A stretch of 64,000 nt of DNA from Icerya purchasi (Eukaryota > Arthropoda > Insecta > Hemiptera > Monophlebidae). The stretch's first letter is position 1, and every line of letters starts with the position of its first letter. Of the stretch, positions 11,760 to 22,889 are shown one piece after another. The notes under the pieces are model-generated. The model was given only the letters and a program-made list of their open reading frames with translations. It was not told the origin of the DNA and made no database searches. Position numbers and translations under genes: made by a program. Where the stretch lies: contig CM077115.1 of NCBI GenBank assembly GCA_039619475.1, forward strand, positions 558,960,374-559,024,373, written 5' to 3'.

Positions 11760-12317
11760 ATGGATGATGATCGTTTTTATTATGTCACTTCCGGTGATAA
11801 AAACAAAGTTGGTCCGGCCAATAAAAAATCAAAATTATTATTACTTTTTTTTTTATTATCGATGAAAATTAATTCAACTGATTTCTGTCTTTTTTTTTTT
11901 TTTTTTTTTCTAAGTTGGGTTCGTCAAAAAATACATTGGCCCAAGAAGAGGGGAAAGGATGAGAAGCGGAATCAGATATTTATGCGATTAGATATGGAGG
12001 ATAGAAAAGACTCCAGTGCTGGAATGACCGAAGGTGATGATGACAAAAGGAGAGAACAAAATACGGAGTTGGAAGACCAATTGACAGAAGAGAAGAGTAA
12101 AAGGAAGAACGTTCGGAAGCGATACAGGTGTACTCAACTGCTAGCTGTCGCCTACGGTTTTTGGCGCAATCTGCTCCCGGCTTTTTTATTTCGCTTCTCT
12201 CTAGTCCCCTCTCCTCTCTGTCGTCTAGACGCTTCCTCTCGTAATTTTATAGGGGACGCTAATCTAACTTTTTTTCCGAACATGCCGGCAGTTTTCTTCA
12301 TGTACATTCTTTCGTGA
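11760..12317 (+). CDS. unrecognised 185-codon ORF (doubtful)
   Basis: This frame starts with acidic residues, passes through a T-run coding for phenylalanines (about residues 42-50), then has a charged middle (about residues 60-125) rich in Lys, Glu, Asp and Arg that could form a helix or coiled coil. It ends in a hydrophobic tail. No domain or motif is recognisable. The poly-T insertion inside the frame argues against a real protein. It may be a decayed retroelement ORF1, but I see no specific evidence for that. Confidence 0.15.
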   Translation: MDDDRFYYVTSGDKNKVGPANKKSKLLLLFFLLSMKINSTDFCLFFFFFFLSWVRQKIHWPKKRGKDEKRNQIFMRLDMEDRKDSSAGMTEGDDDKRREQNTELEDQLTEEKSKRKNVRKRYRCTQLLAVAYGFWRNLLPAFLFRFSLVPSPLCRLDASSRNFIGDANLTFFPNMPAVFFMYILS

Positions 12318-12557
12318 CGCATGCGTTAACTGGTGCTCCTAGTCATACAGGAGTTTTGTGAGTGATAAAGCGGTGATTTTTTTAGCTCGACCGTTGCTAT
12401 TTATTGTTTCCTTTTTTGTATACTCTAGTCTCTAGTTAAATTTTAACGTCAGGCACTCATATTTCCTACTTTCGTAACGATTTTCTTTTATCTCTCTGTC
12501 TGTCCCCGGTGCAATCTTGCAATTACCAGTTACTGTTTGCCTTTACTTCGTTGTTTA

Positions 12558-12705
12558 TAGTCCTCATTATTCTCGCCTGATTCAGTCGTATTCATAGTCC
12601 TCATTATTCTCGCCTGATTCAGTCGTATTCATAGTCCTCATTATTCTCGCCTGATTCAGTCGTATTCATAGTCCTCATTATTCTCGCCTGATTCAGTCGT
12701 ATTCC
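12558..12705. repeat. 37-bp tandem repeat, 4 copies
   Basis: The unit beginning tagtcctcattattctcg is repeated four times head to tail with no mismatch until the final base. The lack of divergence points to recent expansion or conversion. Confidence 0.95.
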
Positions 12706-13440
12706 GTTATCTTCGCTTTGATCCCCCTTCTTTGCCTGCAGCTCATGTTTACATTCGAACGAAGCGGTTGCCTCTCCCTTACTGATCATGTCTCTATTGA
12801 ATGTTTCCCTTTTCCGTTGGGCACATTCTGTATTTTTTGCTTTTTTTTGTTCCTCTTTATATCCTGATCCTTCATTCTCTGTTTATCGACTTCCCTTCAT
12901 ACTGTCAATGTCTGACTGAATAAAAATTTAACTGACGACTCTTCCTCATTTTATTTTGTAAATCTTCCGTAAAGAACTACTTCAGTTTTTGAATTAATTT
13001 TCGTTAAATATGAGATAGAAGTTATAGCTGATTTGTCACTCTGGTCTGGCTAAATGGTGAAACTGCCTACCTTAAACGACTTGCTTACCGAAATCGCTTA
13101 TTATTCGCTATTCGCTGCTCGTTCTATTCACTTACAACATATTATAATATTCGCCTGTTTTTATTACGCATTTTGATATTTTATTTCGATGAAAACGCAG
13201 CCCCCCCCCGACCCGGGTATATGTTTCACTTTGATACAGCTATAGATTTTTTTTTTCCTGTTCTTTTCATTTGACTAACCACGCTTGCCGCGTGAATCGT
13301 ATTTATTATCTACACCGAATGAAATAATCCGTCTTTCCATATTTCAATCGATATTTTCTATTATTTTTATTATGTCATCATCATCATCATCATCATCATT
13401 ATATCCTCAACCATTCGGTTGGTGGACAACCTATTCTCAC
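12706..13440. other. unannotated stretch
   Basis: No gene recognised. It contains a C-run near 13201 and a (tca)n microsatellite at 13375-13400. Confidence 0.45.
13375..13400. repeat. (tca)n microsatellite
   Basis: Eight to nine tca repeats. Confidence 0.9.
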
Positions 13441-13749
13441 ATTTTTTTTTTTTAGATGTACAGATATAGGTTGTATACTAAGCAATTATTATATGCAGTA
13501 CGAATGTGTACACAGGCAAGACTACATTCGGAACTGATTGGTAATCGTTTGATTTACATCGTTTTACAAGTGCAGTCCTATTTATGTTTTCTGTGTACTG
13601 ACCTAGCGCGCATATGATGTTGAACGTGGTGGTTTGCTATTGCCTTCCACGTGATTACTAACGATTATTTATTTATTTATTTAATTCTTGTAATAAGTTC
13701 GTCGTCGCTCGGGATCGAACCCGTCTAGCAACTGGGCTATCGCGACGAC
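13441..13749 (-). mobile_element. tRNA-derived SINE (minus strand)
   Basis: The tRNA-like head is at 13749-13701. Arms gtcgtcgc and gcgacgac close it, gatagcccagttg is an A-box-like element, and gggttcgatccc is a near-perfect Pol III B-box. The spacing between boxes is short, so part of the head is lost. The body at about 13650-13600 contains ggaaggcaatagcaaaccac, a tract often seen in SINE bodies, and the element ends in an A-run (T-run 13442-13453 on the plus strand). A working tRNA gene is ruled out because there is no anticodon arm. Confidence 0.7.
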
Positions 13750-14448
13750 TCGAATATATTTAATTTACTATACAACTCGACATTCCGCAATCTAAAATTG
13801 TAACCTCTAAAGATTTTGAAGTTGCATCGCAAAATATCAGAAATAAGACATATTTACGACTATAACTACTAATTTAAATAGACATTTTCGAATTTTACAT
13901 ATTAACTAAATAACAAATTCGAAAAAATAAATGTTTTTCTTTTCTTTTTTTTAATAAAAAATGACGACTTAAAGATTTACTATAAAAATTTAATAAAAAT
14001 GCGCAAAAAAGCAAAAAAACAATGATTATTCGCTAATAAAAATTTAATGAAAATAAGCAAAAAAGTAAAAAATGTCTATCCGATAAAAAAAAGATATATA
14101 TATTTCATATACCTCGAGATAATATTATGATAATTCCTATGTAACACAATTAATTAGAGTAGACGCCAAATTAAAATTAAAATATCTGGAAACTATTTAA
14201 TGACTAGAATAACACAGTCGCTCGTCATTTATTATTGGAAACATAATGAATATTTAGTGTAATTTTTAATTATTATTTCAATTCGAATGTGGATGCCAAT
14301 TTCAAAAAGTTAATGTTCTATAAGAATTACATCATATCGCGTTAAGGTATACGTTACTGTAAAATATATTATTTTTTACCAAATTGTTTAAATATTTCGG
14401 TGCATCTTTATTCAATTTTTTTTTTAGTAAATCTTGTATTTTTTCTCC

Positions 14449-14480
<32 letters not shown>

Positions 14481-14540
14481 TTTTATTTCACAATTTTTAG
14501 TATAACTTTTTTAAAAGCGATAAGCTTTTTTACCATATCA
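13750..14540. repeat. copy of the palindromic foldback repeat family
   Basis: The stretch from about 13960 to 14350 matches, in order, the centre of the foldback element at 47.76-49.07 kb. Shared blocks include ataaaaatttaataaaa, then cgataaaaaa, then ttatgataattcctat (ttatggtaattcttat in the other), then gccaaatt...aaaat, then a mirrored tgccaatttcaaaaagttaat (tgccgactccaaaaagttaat). Outer arms are not clear here, so this copy is partial or more decayed. An A-run of about 28 bases follows at 14450-14476. Confidence 0.6.
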
Positions 14541-17500
14541 AAAGCTTTCGAAAAATCTAATTGTCCGCCGAAATACTTGTTCTATTTGCTATACATACTA
14601 CGAGAGTTGACGTTGACTTATTAGGATTCGCATTTTATTATTTCATTCTAATTTTCTGAATCCCTGTTGCATGCCGATATTTTTACGAATTCTACTGAAA
14701 CGGATATATGTGTAAATGGTTGTGGTCGGAGTGGTTCTGTTGCCTTTGATTGTTGCCCCAGATATATAATTAAGAACTAATGCGGTTTTGATGAATGCAT
14801 TAAACGCTTCGCAATGAAAATCTGACTTCTATGAATAAAGGTTTTGAACTTGCGAGCTTACTAATATCGTTACCGATTTTCAGTTTGCGCTGTTCACCGT
14901 TTCATTTATTTAATTTATTTAATTTATTTTCTCTATCCGTATTGTCTTGATACACATCAACGTGTAGATATTTAAGTGATGCATCGAATGCGATAGTTGA
15001 TTTTATAGGAGAGAGTTTCTTTATCGTTTTTCAGCTTGGTGAGAAAGATCTGCAACGAAATTCACACATTATTGTGCGTATCAGTTTTGTAATTGGTTTT
15101 TAAGCGAAGGTCGGGTTTGTTCTGTTGTTTTTTGTTTACAATTCGGGTACAGTTGCTAATTTTTATGAAAATATTCTACGGTCGTCAAGTTCATTAAGAC
15201 GTCCTAAATATCGGCCAATTAAGTGATTTTTCATCAACGGCAGATGCATTATTATCTGATAAAGGCGACGAAATAATAGCATTAGCCGCGTGCGACATTT
15301 TGGTATATTGTTTTCACTAGCGATAAGTTTATTAAATTTGCGTTCAGAACTGTTGATCTTATCGTTTGGATACCGTCGCCTTTGGTAATGAAATATTGCA
15401 CCACTTAATAGTCTTGAATTAAACGAATTACGGTACTCGTGCTAATCGATAATAGTGCTGGTTTATTTTCAACAGTAGTTAACATTGTCCATGCGTGTAA
15501 GTTTTGAAAATGAAATTATATTTCACACTTAACGTAGTAATTAAGTAGTTTGAATCCGCTACGGGTTGACCTTAAAGTTTAATAGTTTTTTTTATGTGTT
15601 TTCATCTTTTAATTAGAATAATCCATAAACGAGTTTTAAGATACTTCGTCTGATTAGTGTGTAATCTACGGAATCGAATATTTTACATGGAAAGTGGTTT
15701 CATAAAATACCGCTGTAGATGCGGCATTCCGTTGATAATTTTGTCGATAACTGACCATCACCTAATCTGTCACGAGAATTTTGAGATATTATTTTCACCT
15801 AAAGGAGATTCTTTCTTCCCAATCCTGCTTAGGGTGTAGTTCTAGGAGAAAGTTTTAGGGAACAAAGAAATAAACGTAAGTAGGCGAACGTTGAATATTT
15901 TAAAATTTTCGGATGATAAATAGGGGAAAATATAAAAGAAAGAATCTTACTTAATAAAAGCATTGACGAAACAGAAATATTACTTAAAAGGAGTATAATA
16001 ATTCAGCTAAAATGATATATTAATAAACAGATAGAAAAAACTACTTACTTTTACACATCAAACTTTAAGCTATCGGCTAGATCAAGAGATAAATCGTAAA
16101 AATACATTACTACTATAGAAGTTAGTCATTGAAATATCGGACAAAACCCTGACGTAGCAACAGATTAAAAACTAGAGTAACTTTAAATAATTCTATCCTG
16201 CACATATACATGTCAAAATTTAAGGTACTGGAAAAGAACAATAACCAAAAACCTTTATCTCCGTGTGTGATAAAGAGGCTAAAGTGCGATTAGGCAGGGA
16301 ACGTATGAACCACGTCAGAAATAATGAACTGGGATATTCACTAAAAGAAGAAAAAAAACGATAGAACAGAAAATTAAATTGAAAAGTGACAACGGGCATT
16401 TTAAAAAAGCAAGACGGACTGGCTGAGACTACACCCGCTTTCAGACTTTTTTTTTTTTTTGTTTTTTGTGTAGACGCAGCAACCTGTACCGTGTTTAACT
16501 GCTATGGCTATAACAGTACCAGGCTGCGCGGTTTGTTCTTATGGATATGGTTAGTCTACCTGGTCTGAATCCGACTGCCTAAATTTCATGATCAGCTGAG
16601 TGAATTATGCCTTCATTGATCGATTTTGAAGTAAAGAATAGTTATCCGAAAGCATGTGGATAAATCCATCTATGTCTTCGGTGATACTCATCGGATCGTG
16701 TTGCCCTTGAATTCAATCCATTAAAGTCACAAGGTCAATGAAAGACAATGGATTTATTGATGATGTTGCTTTCTTCGAGCTTTAGAAGTTCAAGAATAGG
16801 CAACCTTTGTTTTTTAAGTTTTGATGGTGGAGGTTTGAAATCTGCATTTGCTCCGTTATCTCTGGCCTCTACCGCATTTGGATGCTTTCCGCTTTCTGAT
16901 TCGTTTGTTTGAATTTGTAGCGGTTCCAAACGAATAGCTCCTGTGTTATCTGTAAAGCCCCGTAGTCATCTGAGAAGCATCAGGGGTTTGTGGCTGAGGT
17001 CGCTTAGTTGCTACTTGAGTTTCTTCGGTGTTGACTGCCATAGAGTATCTTCAGAGACGGAGACTTGAATGTTTTCCTGAGTGGAAGCGGTTCTGTTTTG
17101 CGAAACTGAAACGTTTTGATTTATAATTAATCAGTTTTAATATTAGGTTTAAGTTAATATTTCACGTACAGATGCATTTATTTTATTCACAGCCCAAATA
17201 CCTAAATAAAATAGAATAAAAAAATACTTCCGATGAAATGGTTTTTTACGTTTAATCTTGTTTCTTTAGCAAAATCAATCTACTAATTCTCAAATTTCTG
17301 CAGAGTTTCCCAAAGCGAATTCCTCGAACAGGCACTTCCACCAATTATTTTACCGGAACACAATTCTTTTTTTCCAAAAAACCCGTTCTTCCGAAAATAG
17401 GGATTTTTTGGAAGGTCCGGTTGTCGGTAAGAGTTTTTAAAGTTTTTCCTTGAAATTTAAAAAGTGACACTCGGCTGAAACAGTGACTGGTTATGACTAT

Positions 17501-18989
17501 CCGGAATAGCACGAATAGTAAACAATCGTTCGTAGAAGGATACATTGATCGGACTCGGGCAATTTATTCTCCGCAATACCCTCTGTCGTTTTGAAATCAG
17601 TATAAAGTGCCGTGGATCAGCACACCCACAAAACAAATAACGCTAGCCAGGAATCGGTTTCGGCTGCTCGTTAATAAGCACAATTCTGATGTTTCTCGAA
17701 AAAACTACAAAAATGGGCATCGTGGTAAGTGTGGCGAAGCTCAACTTGTGGAAACGGCTGAAAGTATTACCGAAAAAAGAAATGGCTGGAATTAACACGT
17801 AACATCACGACCGAGTACAAAACCGAGACATTCGTCTACTAAATTATTTAAGAACCGTTGCGGTGTGGTCACATTGCAATTTAATTTATCCGTAATTGGG
17901 TCGCATAGAATTTTTTTCAGCAACAAAATTTTTATGGAAAATTATCATTCGGAGAAAACCTCGGGAATTTTAAATTTGGGAAAGTGTCTGTTCGGGAAAA
18001 TTGTCATTCGTCAGAAGTGTTATTCGAGAAATTTATCGGAAGCACCGTGCGGATAAAAGCAAACGTGTTACATACCTCGTTAACACCGGGTTCACTGCTG
18101 GCTTTCGAAAAATTTTCAACTAGGAAAGATATAGAAATTTTTTGTTTTTAGTTGATAAATTGAATGGAGAAAAATTGTTTAGCAAAATTGATTTATCCCC
18201 CTTCCCTTCAACGGATATGCCTAATTTTGCAGACAATACGTACACTGTAACGTTTAATTGATTTTCTCCTCTTCCTTTCACATACATATAAAAAGAGAAA
18301 TTAGGACATACGGAATACTTTATTACCATCAGTACCAGTACCGAGCCCCCTTTTTAAAAGTACTGATGTGTTCTTAAAAATTTTGCTTCTAAAAACCCGT
18401 TACACAAATGAACCCAAATTGACAGTTTCATATTTGGGGCTGCCGTGGCTGCGGAACAGTTAGATTACTATTTCCTATCCTCTCATGATTAACTTATAAA
18501 CTACAAAAATAAAACATGCAAAATAAAATTTTTATTTTCGTTCTAACCTCGAACATAAGTAAAACTTTCCTATTATTATTGTTGTATCATCAACCACGGA
18601 TCTTCTGGGCTTCCCGGATTATATACATATCTAATCACATAACTTTAGTGCTTAATTTTTATATCACTTTTAATAATATTGAAAATAAAAAGATCTTAAA
18701 ATCCTCGGTGATATCACTGTTCTTTACTTATGTTCAAATCAGAATAACCTCAACGCTGCGCAGAATTAAACACCTGTTAAAACTGACCACACTCTACGTC
18801 ATTCACCCCACTGATCAATATTTATAATAAATAATTTTTTGTTTTAAATTATTTTATTTTATTATTTTATTTATTTTTTATTGTGTACCGTTTCATCTCG
18901 CTTAGACCCTGCTTTACAATGCCAATTTAAACAGAGTCCACAAGCTTAATTAGGCTAATTACATGAATCCAATAAAACATTTTATGTTA
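14541..18989. other. unannotated stretch
   Basis: No gene family recognised. Small frames include 16735-16929 (minus, a proline- and lysine-bearing 64-codon frame), 17607-17795 (plus) and 18516-18827 (plus). None shows a domain, and none sits beside a convincing splice or promoter context. Confidence 0.45.
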
Positions 18990-19035
18990 TTATTATTTTT
19001 TATCTGTTTGCTTGATCGGTATAATATATAATTTT

Positions 19036-20060
19036 TTACATTATGCTTTCCAATAAATTCTTTTGTTTTGGGATTGAAATAAGTATTGTTCCCATATACT
19101 CTGTTTTTGTTAAATAGGGACCATTAAATAGTAAATTAAATTTGGCAGTTTGCTTATAGACTTGTTTTGATATGGTACGAGCCCTTAGTAACACCCCATC
19201 GTGAATGTTAAAGGTTTTACACCGCTTTGTATTATTCAACCGCTTCCTTTTGTTTACTTGCCTCTCTATGTTGTCTATAGCCTTCTCTTGAATTTTACTA
19301 TACTCTAGCCTGGTCGCTGCAGGAAACGTCACTATTTTCTTAACCCAACCTTCTTTCTACTGATTGTTCTGTAATAACATTGGTTTAAATCCTGTTGTGT
19401 CATGCAGAATGTTATTCATGCAATCTTGAATTTCTGATATATATTTTGCCTACTTTGAATGTCTTTCGTGACATAACATCCGGAAATACCTTCCCAATTT
19501 TCTCATCACCCTCTCTACAGGGTTGGAATTTGGTATGTACGAAGTCATTCGCAACATCCTAATATTCTACCCTCTCATATACCTAACCCACCCTGTGGCT
19601 GTGAACTGAGGTGCATTATCAGATAGAATACTCTGCACTTGTCCATGTTTACTCACATATTTCTGAACTTCATTTCCTATGATTTTGGCGGTAGCCTGTT
19701 TTATTGGAAACGGTTCAACATATTTGGTAAATACATCCAACATCACCAGAATTCGAGTCACTCCCCCTATGCTCACCGGGAGTGAGCCAAGCAAATCAAT
19801 TGGGACCAGTTGATTTTTTTCCTTAGTTACTACGCTGTTCAGGCTTCCTCTACTTACTTCGTTGCCAACCTTGATCTGTTTACCTATCAGGCAATTATTT
19901 ATAACATTTCTTACCTTTCTATTTAAATTTTTTATGTAACATGTCTCATTTAAGACAGAATAAGTTTTATTTACCTCTTGACGACCAAAATGTATGTGGT
20001 ACTCATTAATCTCACCTGTTGATACAGGTTGCTCGAAATCATTACTATAATCGGTTATGT
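19036..20060 (-). pseudogene. gypsy integrase
   Basis: At the start, HIHFGR...CYIKN...CLIGKQIK approximates the zinc-binding N-terminal domain of integrases. Next, LVPIDLLGSLPVS (first catalytic aspartate) runs into VMLDVFTKYVEPFPIKQAT, and LSDNAPQF carries the second. After an in-frame stop near 19578, PNSNPVERVMRKLGRYFR carries the third acidic residue of the D,D-35-E triad. The frame 19332-19036 is the basic C-terminal region (NIERQVNKRKRLNN...GPYLTKTEY). The enzyme would insert the cDNA into the host genome. Stops near 19578 and 19430 break it. Confidence 0.85.
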
Positions 20061-20089
20061 CGTCTTTTACTTTGATGAATAGAATCCCT

Positions 20090-20650
20090 TCATATAATTC
20101 ATATTGACTCCACTTTTCTTTCTAAGATATTTTTTATAATTTTGGATAATACTGGGTCTTCCTCTTGTAACAGCTTAATATTTTTCAGACTCCTAAATAT
20201 TTCTTTTGAAATATGACAGTTAAAATATAATATCTGTGGACACCCGTGCTCTGTTTTATCCCCATCCTTATGATGACGTGATAATGCATTAGCTACCTGA
20301 TTATTTTTTTTCCTTTTATATATCAAACCTCCAAATTATACTATTGTAGCGATAAAGACCATCTGGTCACTCTTGAGTTTAAAAATACACCTTTATTTAG
20401 TAAAAGTCTGATGGTCTGCGCGCAGAATTACCTGATATCCCAGCGTCATGAATCTAAATTTCTTTACGGCTACGACAACAGCCAACAGCTCTAATTTTGT
20501 CGTCGAATACTTTATTTCTACCGCTATTAACGTTCTGCTAACAAAATAAATTGGTATAGGATCACCATTTATCACTTGATATAGATGACCAGATATATCT
20601 GAGAAGCATCTGTTTCTATATGAAAAGGAAGTGAACAATTAGGCCTTGTT
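20090..20650 (-). pseudogene. gypsy RNase H
   Basis: IETDAS precedes a frame (20638-20393) containing PIPIYFVSRTLIAVEIKYS, KLELLAVVVAVKKFRFM and VILRADHQTF. These are the standard Ty3/gypsy RNase H strands (TDAS, PIxFxSRxLxxxExxYxxxExELLAVVxAxxxFRxY, TDHxxL). The last piece (20326-20099) has KKNNQVANALSRH, matching the NxVADALSR tail. The domain would degrade the RNA strand during reverse transcription. A frame break lies between 20393 and 20326. Confidence 0.85.
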
Positions 20651-21584
20651 AATTTAATCTGCTTACTAAAAGCTAATTTTGTGTTCCTCAAAGCTTCCTT
20701 TTGCAGATCACTCCAAATAAACGTACTATCCTTTTTTAGTAATTGCGCTACGGAGTAGGTTAAATCAGAAAATTTTGGTATAAATTTTCTTATTTAAAAA
20801 ACTTTGTACATCATGCTTATTTTTTGGTTGAGGATATTCCCTAATACATTGCACCTTATCAATAGACATGGTTTTATCCCTTTACCACCGAATTTATATG
20901 CTAAAAATTCCACCTCTTATTGGAAGAGGGGTGTCTTCTTTATGTTCAAGGTCATATTTGCATTCTTAATTTTATTGAACGCAATTTTTAAATGCTCCAT
21001 ATGTTCCTCGAAACTCTCTGAAACTACTAATACATCTCACCTATGTAAATTAACATAAACTCGTCTGTCTTTTAGCCTAATTGACAAACATCTAACAGAT
21101 GCAGCGGGTGAAGTCAACGTTCCAAAAGTTAGTACTTGTTATGCATATGCATGCTCATCGAAAGAGAAACTTCCTTAATTTTGGATGTAAAACTAGTCCA
21201 TGAAAAGAAGAAACGAAATCAAGACTTGATATAAATTTTGCCTCCTGGAACTTCTTAAATAATAGTTCATCAATTGGCGGTGGTCTCTCAGTATCTGGTT
21301 TAAGGATTTTATTCAATTCTCTTGCATCTAAACAAAACCTCACTCGTCCGTCTTTCTTGTCTACTACTACTAAAGCCGACATATACTCACTATACATTCT
21401 TTTACTTATTTTTTGATCTATTATTATTTTTTATTTCCTCTCTAACCATGTTTCTTTTACTCATTGGAATGGAGTATTGATTTTTTGCAAAAACTTTCCC
21501 CCACTTGTAATTGGAAACTAATACAAAAAAACAGCTACATCTACCTAGTTTTTCGGAGAAAATATTCTTAAATTTATACAACAT
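20650..21584 (-). pseudogene. gypsy reverse transcriptase, catalytic box disrupted
   Basis: The frame 21397-21155 shows ALVVVDKKDGRVRFCLDARELN, then PPPIDELL, then FISSLDFVSSFHGLVLHP. This is the fingers-to-palm segment, with motif A (SSLDFxSxFHxI). Downstream, about 21060-20880, the signature SESFEEHMEHLKIAFNKI and LNIKKTPLF are readable. The expected Y-x-D-D box just before SESFEEH (about 21035-21050) is broken by a stop and base changes. The frame 21584-21402 is the preceding region, with SEKLGR and the YSIP segment. Confidence 0.88.
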
Positions 21585-21650
21585 TGTTTTTAATTTTATT
21601 TGCTGTTGTGGCGTAAAATCACTCCTACGACAATGACGGTGAATGTACTT

Positions 21651-22110
21651 TTAAATATCAGGACTATCACTTTCCATATCCCGCTTATCATTTATAAAAA
21701 AAAGACTTATCACCACGATCAGGTTTACACTGTATTGCTTGGTATTAAAGGGTATACTAATTTGACTATCTGTCGGACTCTGTGCCTTAAGCAATACCAG
21801 GTTGTCCTTAAAATCTATTCTTATTCTATTTTTATACGTAAAATCAGTTCCTAAAATAATATCTACCGATAAATCCTTTACAATTAAAAATACTATTTCA
21901 CAGATGTTATTACTTAAATTAACTTGAAGTAAAACTTGCTTCTCCACCGGTTTTGTTCTTTTGTTACACGTCAACAAGATCTGCACATTTCAAACCGGTA
22001 TCGTATGATAATCCGCATCGGAGTTTTCAGCACGAATCCTACTCTAGAATTGTTCTGATATACAATTGATTGTAGTACCGGTATCTAAGGCGGTTGAGAT
22101 CGTTTTATCA
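21651..22110 (-). pseudogene. gypsy aspartic protease (DTG)
   Basis: The active-site loop reads TALDTGTTINCISEQF at about 22102-22055. It is followed after two in-frame stops by the frame 21986-21651, which holds LLTCNKRTKPVEKQVLLQVNL and then VDIILGTDFTYKNRIRIDF, the ILGxDF flap-side motif. Together these are a retropepsin domain of the expected 100 or so residues. It would process the gag-pol polyprotein. The upstream sequence continues without a large gap from the SGNH-like domain. Confidence 0.85.
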
Positions 22111-22239
22111 ACTCCTATAATGATTTCCGGAGACCTGCGAATGTTCTGGAACAATTCTTTCGGTTCATTATTTTTAATGGTAACGTTATAATTTGGATAG
22201 ACACTTCTTTTATACCTTCGTCTTATGAATTTCTCAATT

Positions 22240-22800
22240 CCATTCCATACTTTTTTTGATATCCCCTTGCATTTAAATGTATTTTATCCACTTTCCCATT
22301 ACGGTAATAATATTCATACATATTCGTCAAAAATATACTGATACCTTTTATTCGAAGGTTCCTCATTGTGAGACGGGCATTTTCCTATTAATTAATTTTC
22401 TACATCTACAACCCAAATTTTATCATCATCCTGGAATGATCTAATATAATTATTCATTAATGTATATTATTTTCATTTGTAAATATAGGTGGCACTGTCA
22501 CTAATAATAATTTTCTTATATGCTTCATATTTATCAATATTTCAATAAGTTTTCAATAATTATTCCTTATATTCTCCATTGTTTGATGTGGATTTTTAAA
22601 ATCATTGCTGCCAATCCATAATATTACAATTTCCTTATAAACTTCCTTTTTCTGAATGATATCAATCGGGTCACTTCCTGATTTACTAGTACGTTCTATT
22701 AAATAGGTGTTAGTTTTAATGACCCCTTTTCTAATTAAAATTTTAAGTCTTCTGCAATGCGAATCGCCAACTAATTCATATTTTCCATTATATTTCCTTT
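22240..22800 (-). pseudogene. SGNH/GDSL-hydrolase-like domain inside the gypsy polyprotein
   Basis: Blocks I-III are inside the open frame 23206-22553. They are YELVGDSHCRRL (block I; GDS at residues 147-149 with the candidate nucleophile Ser), SGSD (block II Gly, residue 177) and VILWIGSNDFKN (block III, G-x-N-D at residues 199-202). After a stop at 22555, KLLLVTVPPIF (block IV-like) follows. At 22288-22268, in the same frame, comes DKIHLNARGY, the D-x-x-H block V with the catalytic Asp-His pair. This is the full set expected of SGNH esterases. A few residues later the reading continues into the protease. No CCHC zinc knuckle is visible between capsid and protease; the SGNH block occupies that place. 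The blocks are seen directly; enzymatic activity is inferred, and this copy is dead because of stops and a frameshift near 22290-22450. Confidence 0.72.
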
Positions 22801-22889
22801 GAGCGCTATTCAATTGCTTGATATTTATTAACTCAACATTTCTTCTTTCTAAACCATTTCCATTTCCACTGTTCTCTCTCTTCTCATAT

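Larger units (their letters stand above)
9002..12557. other. unannotated stretch
   Basis: No gene family recognised on either strand. It holds a (ga)n repeat at 10561-10588 and T-runs near 11890-11909. The longest open frame (11760-12317, plus, 185 codons) is described separately. Confidence 0.45.

Noticed and set aside
13701..13749. A functional tRNA gene
   Set aside because: Only about 49 bases between acceptor-like arms, with no anticodon arm; a SINE head fits better.
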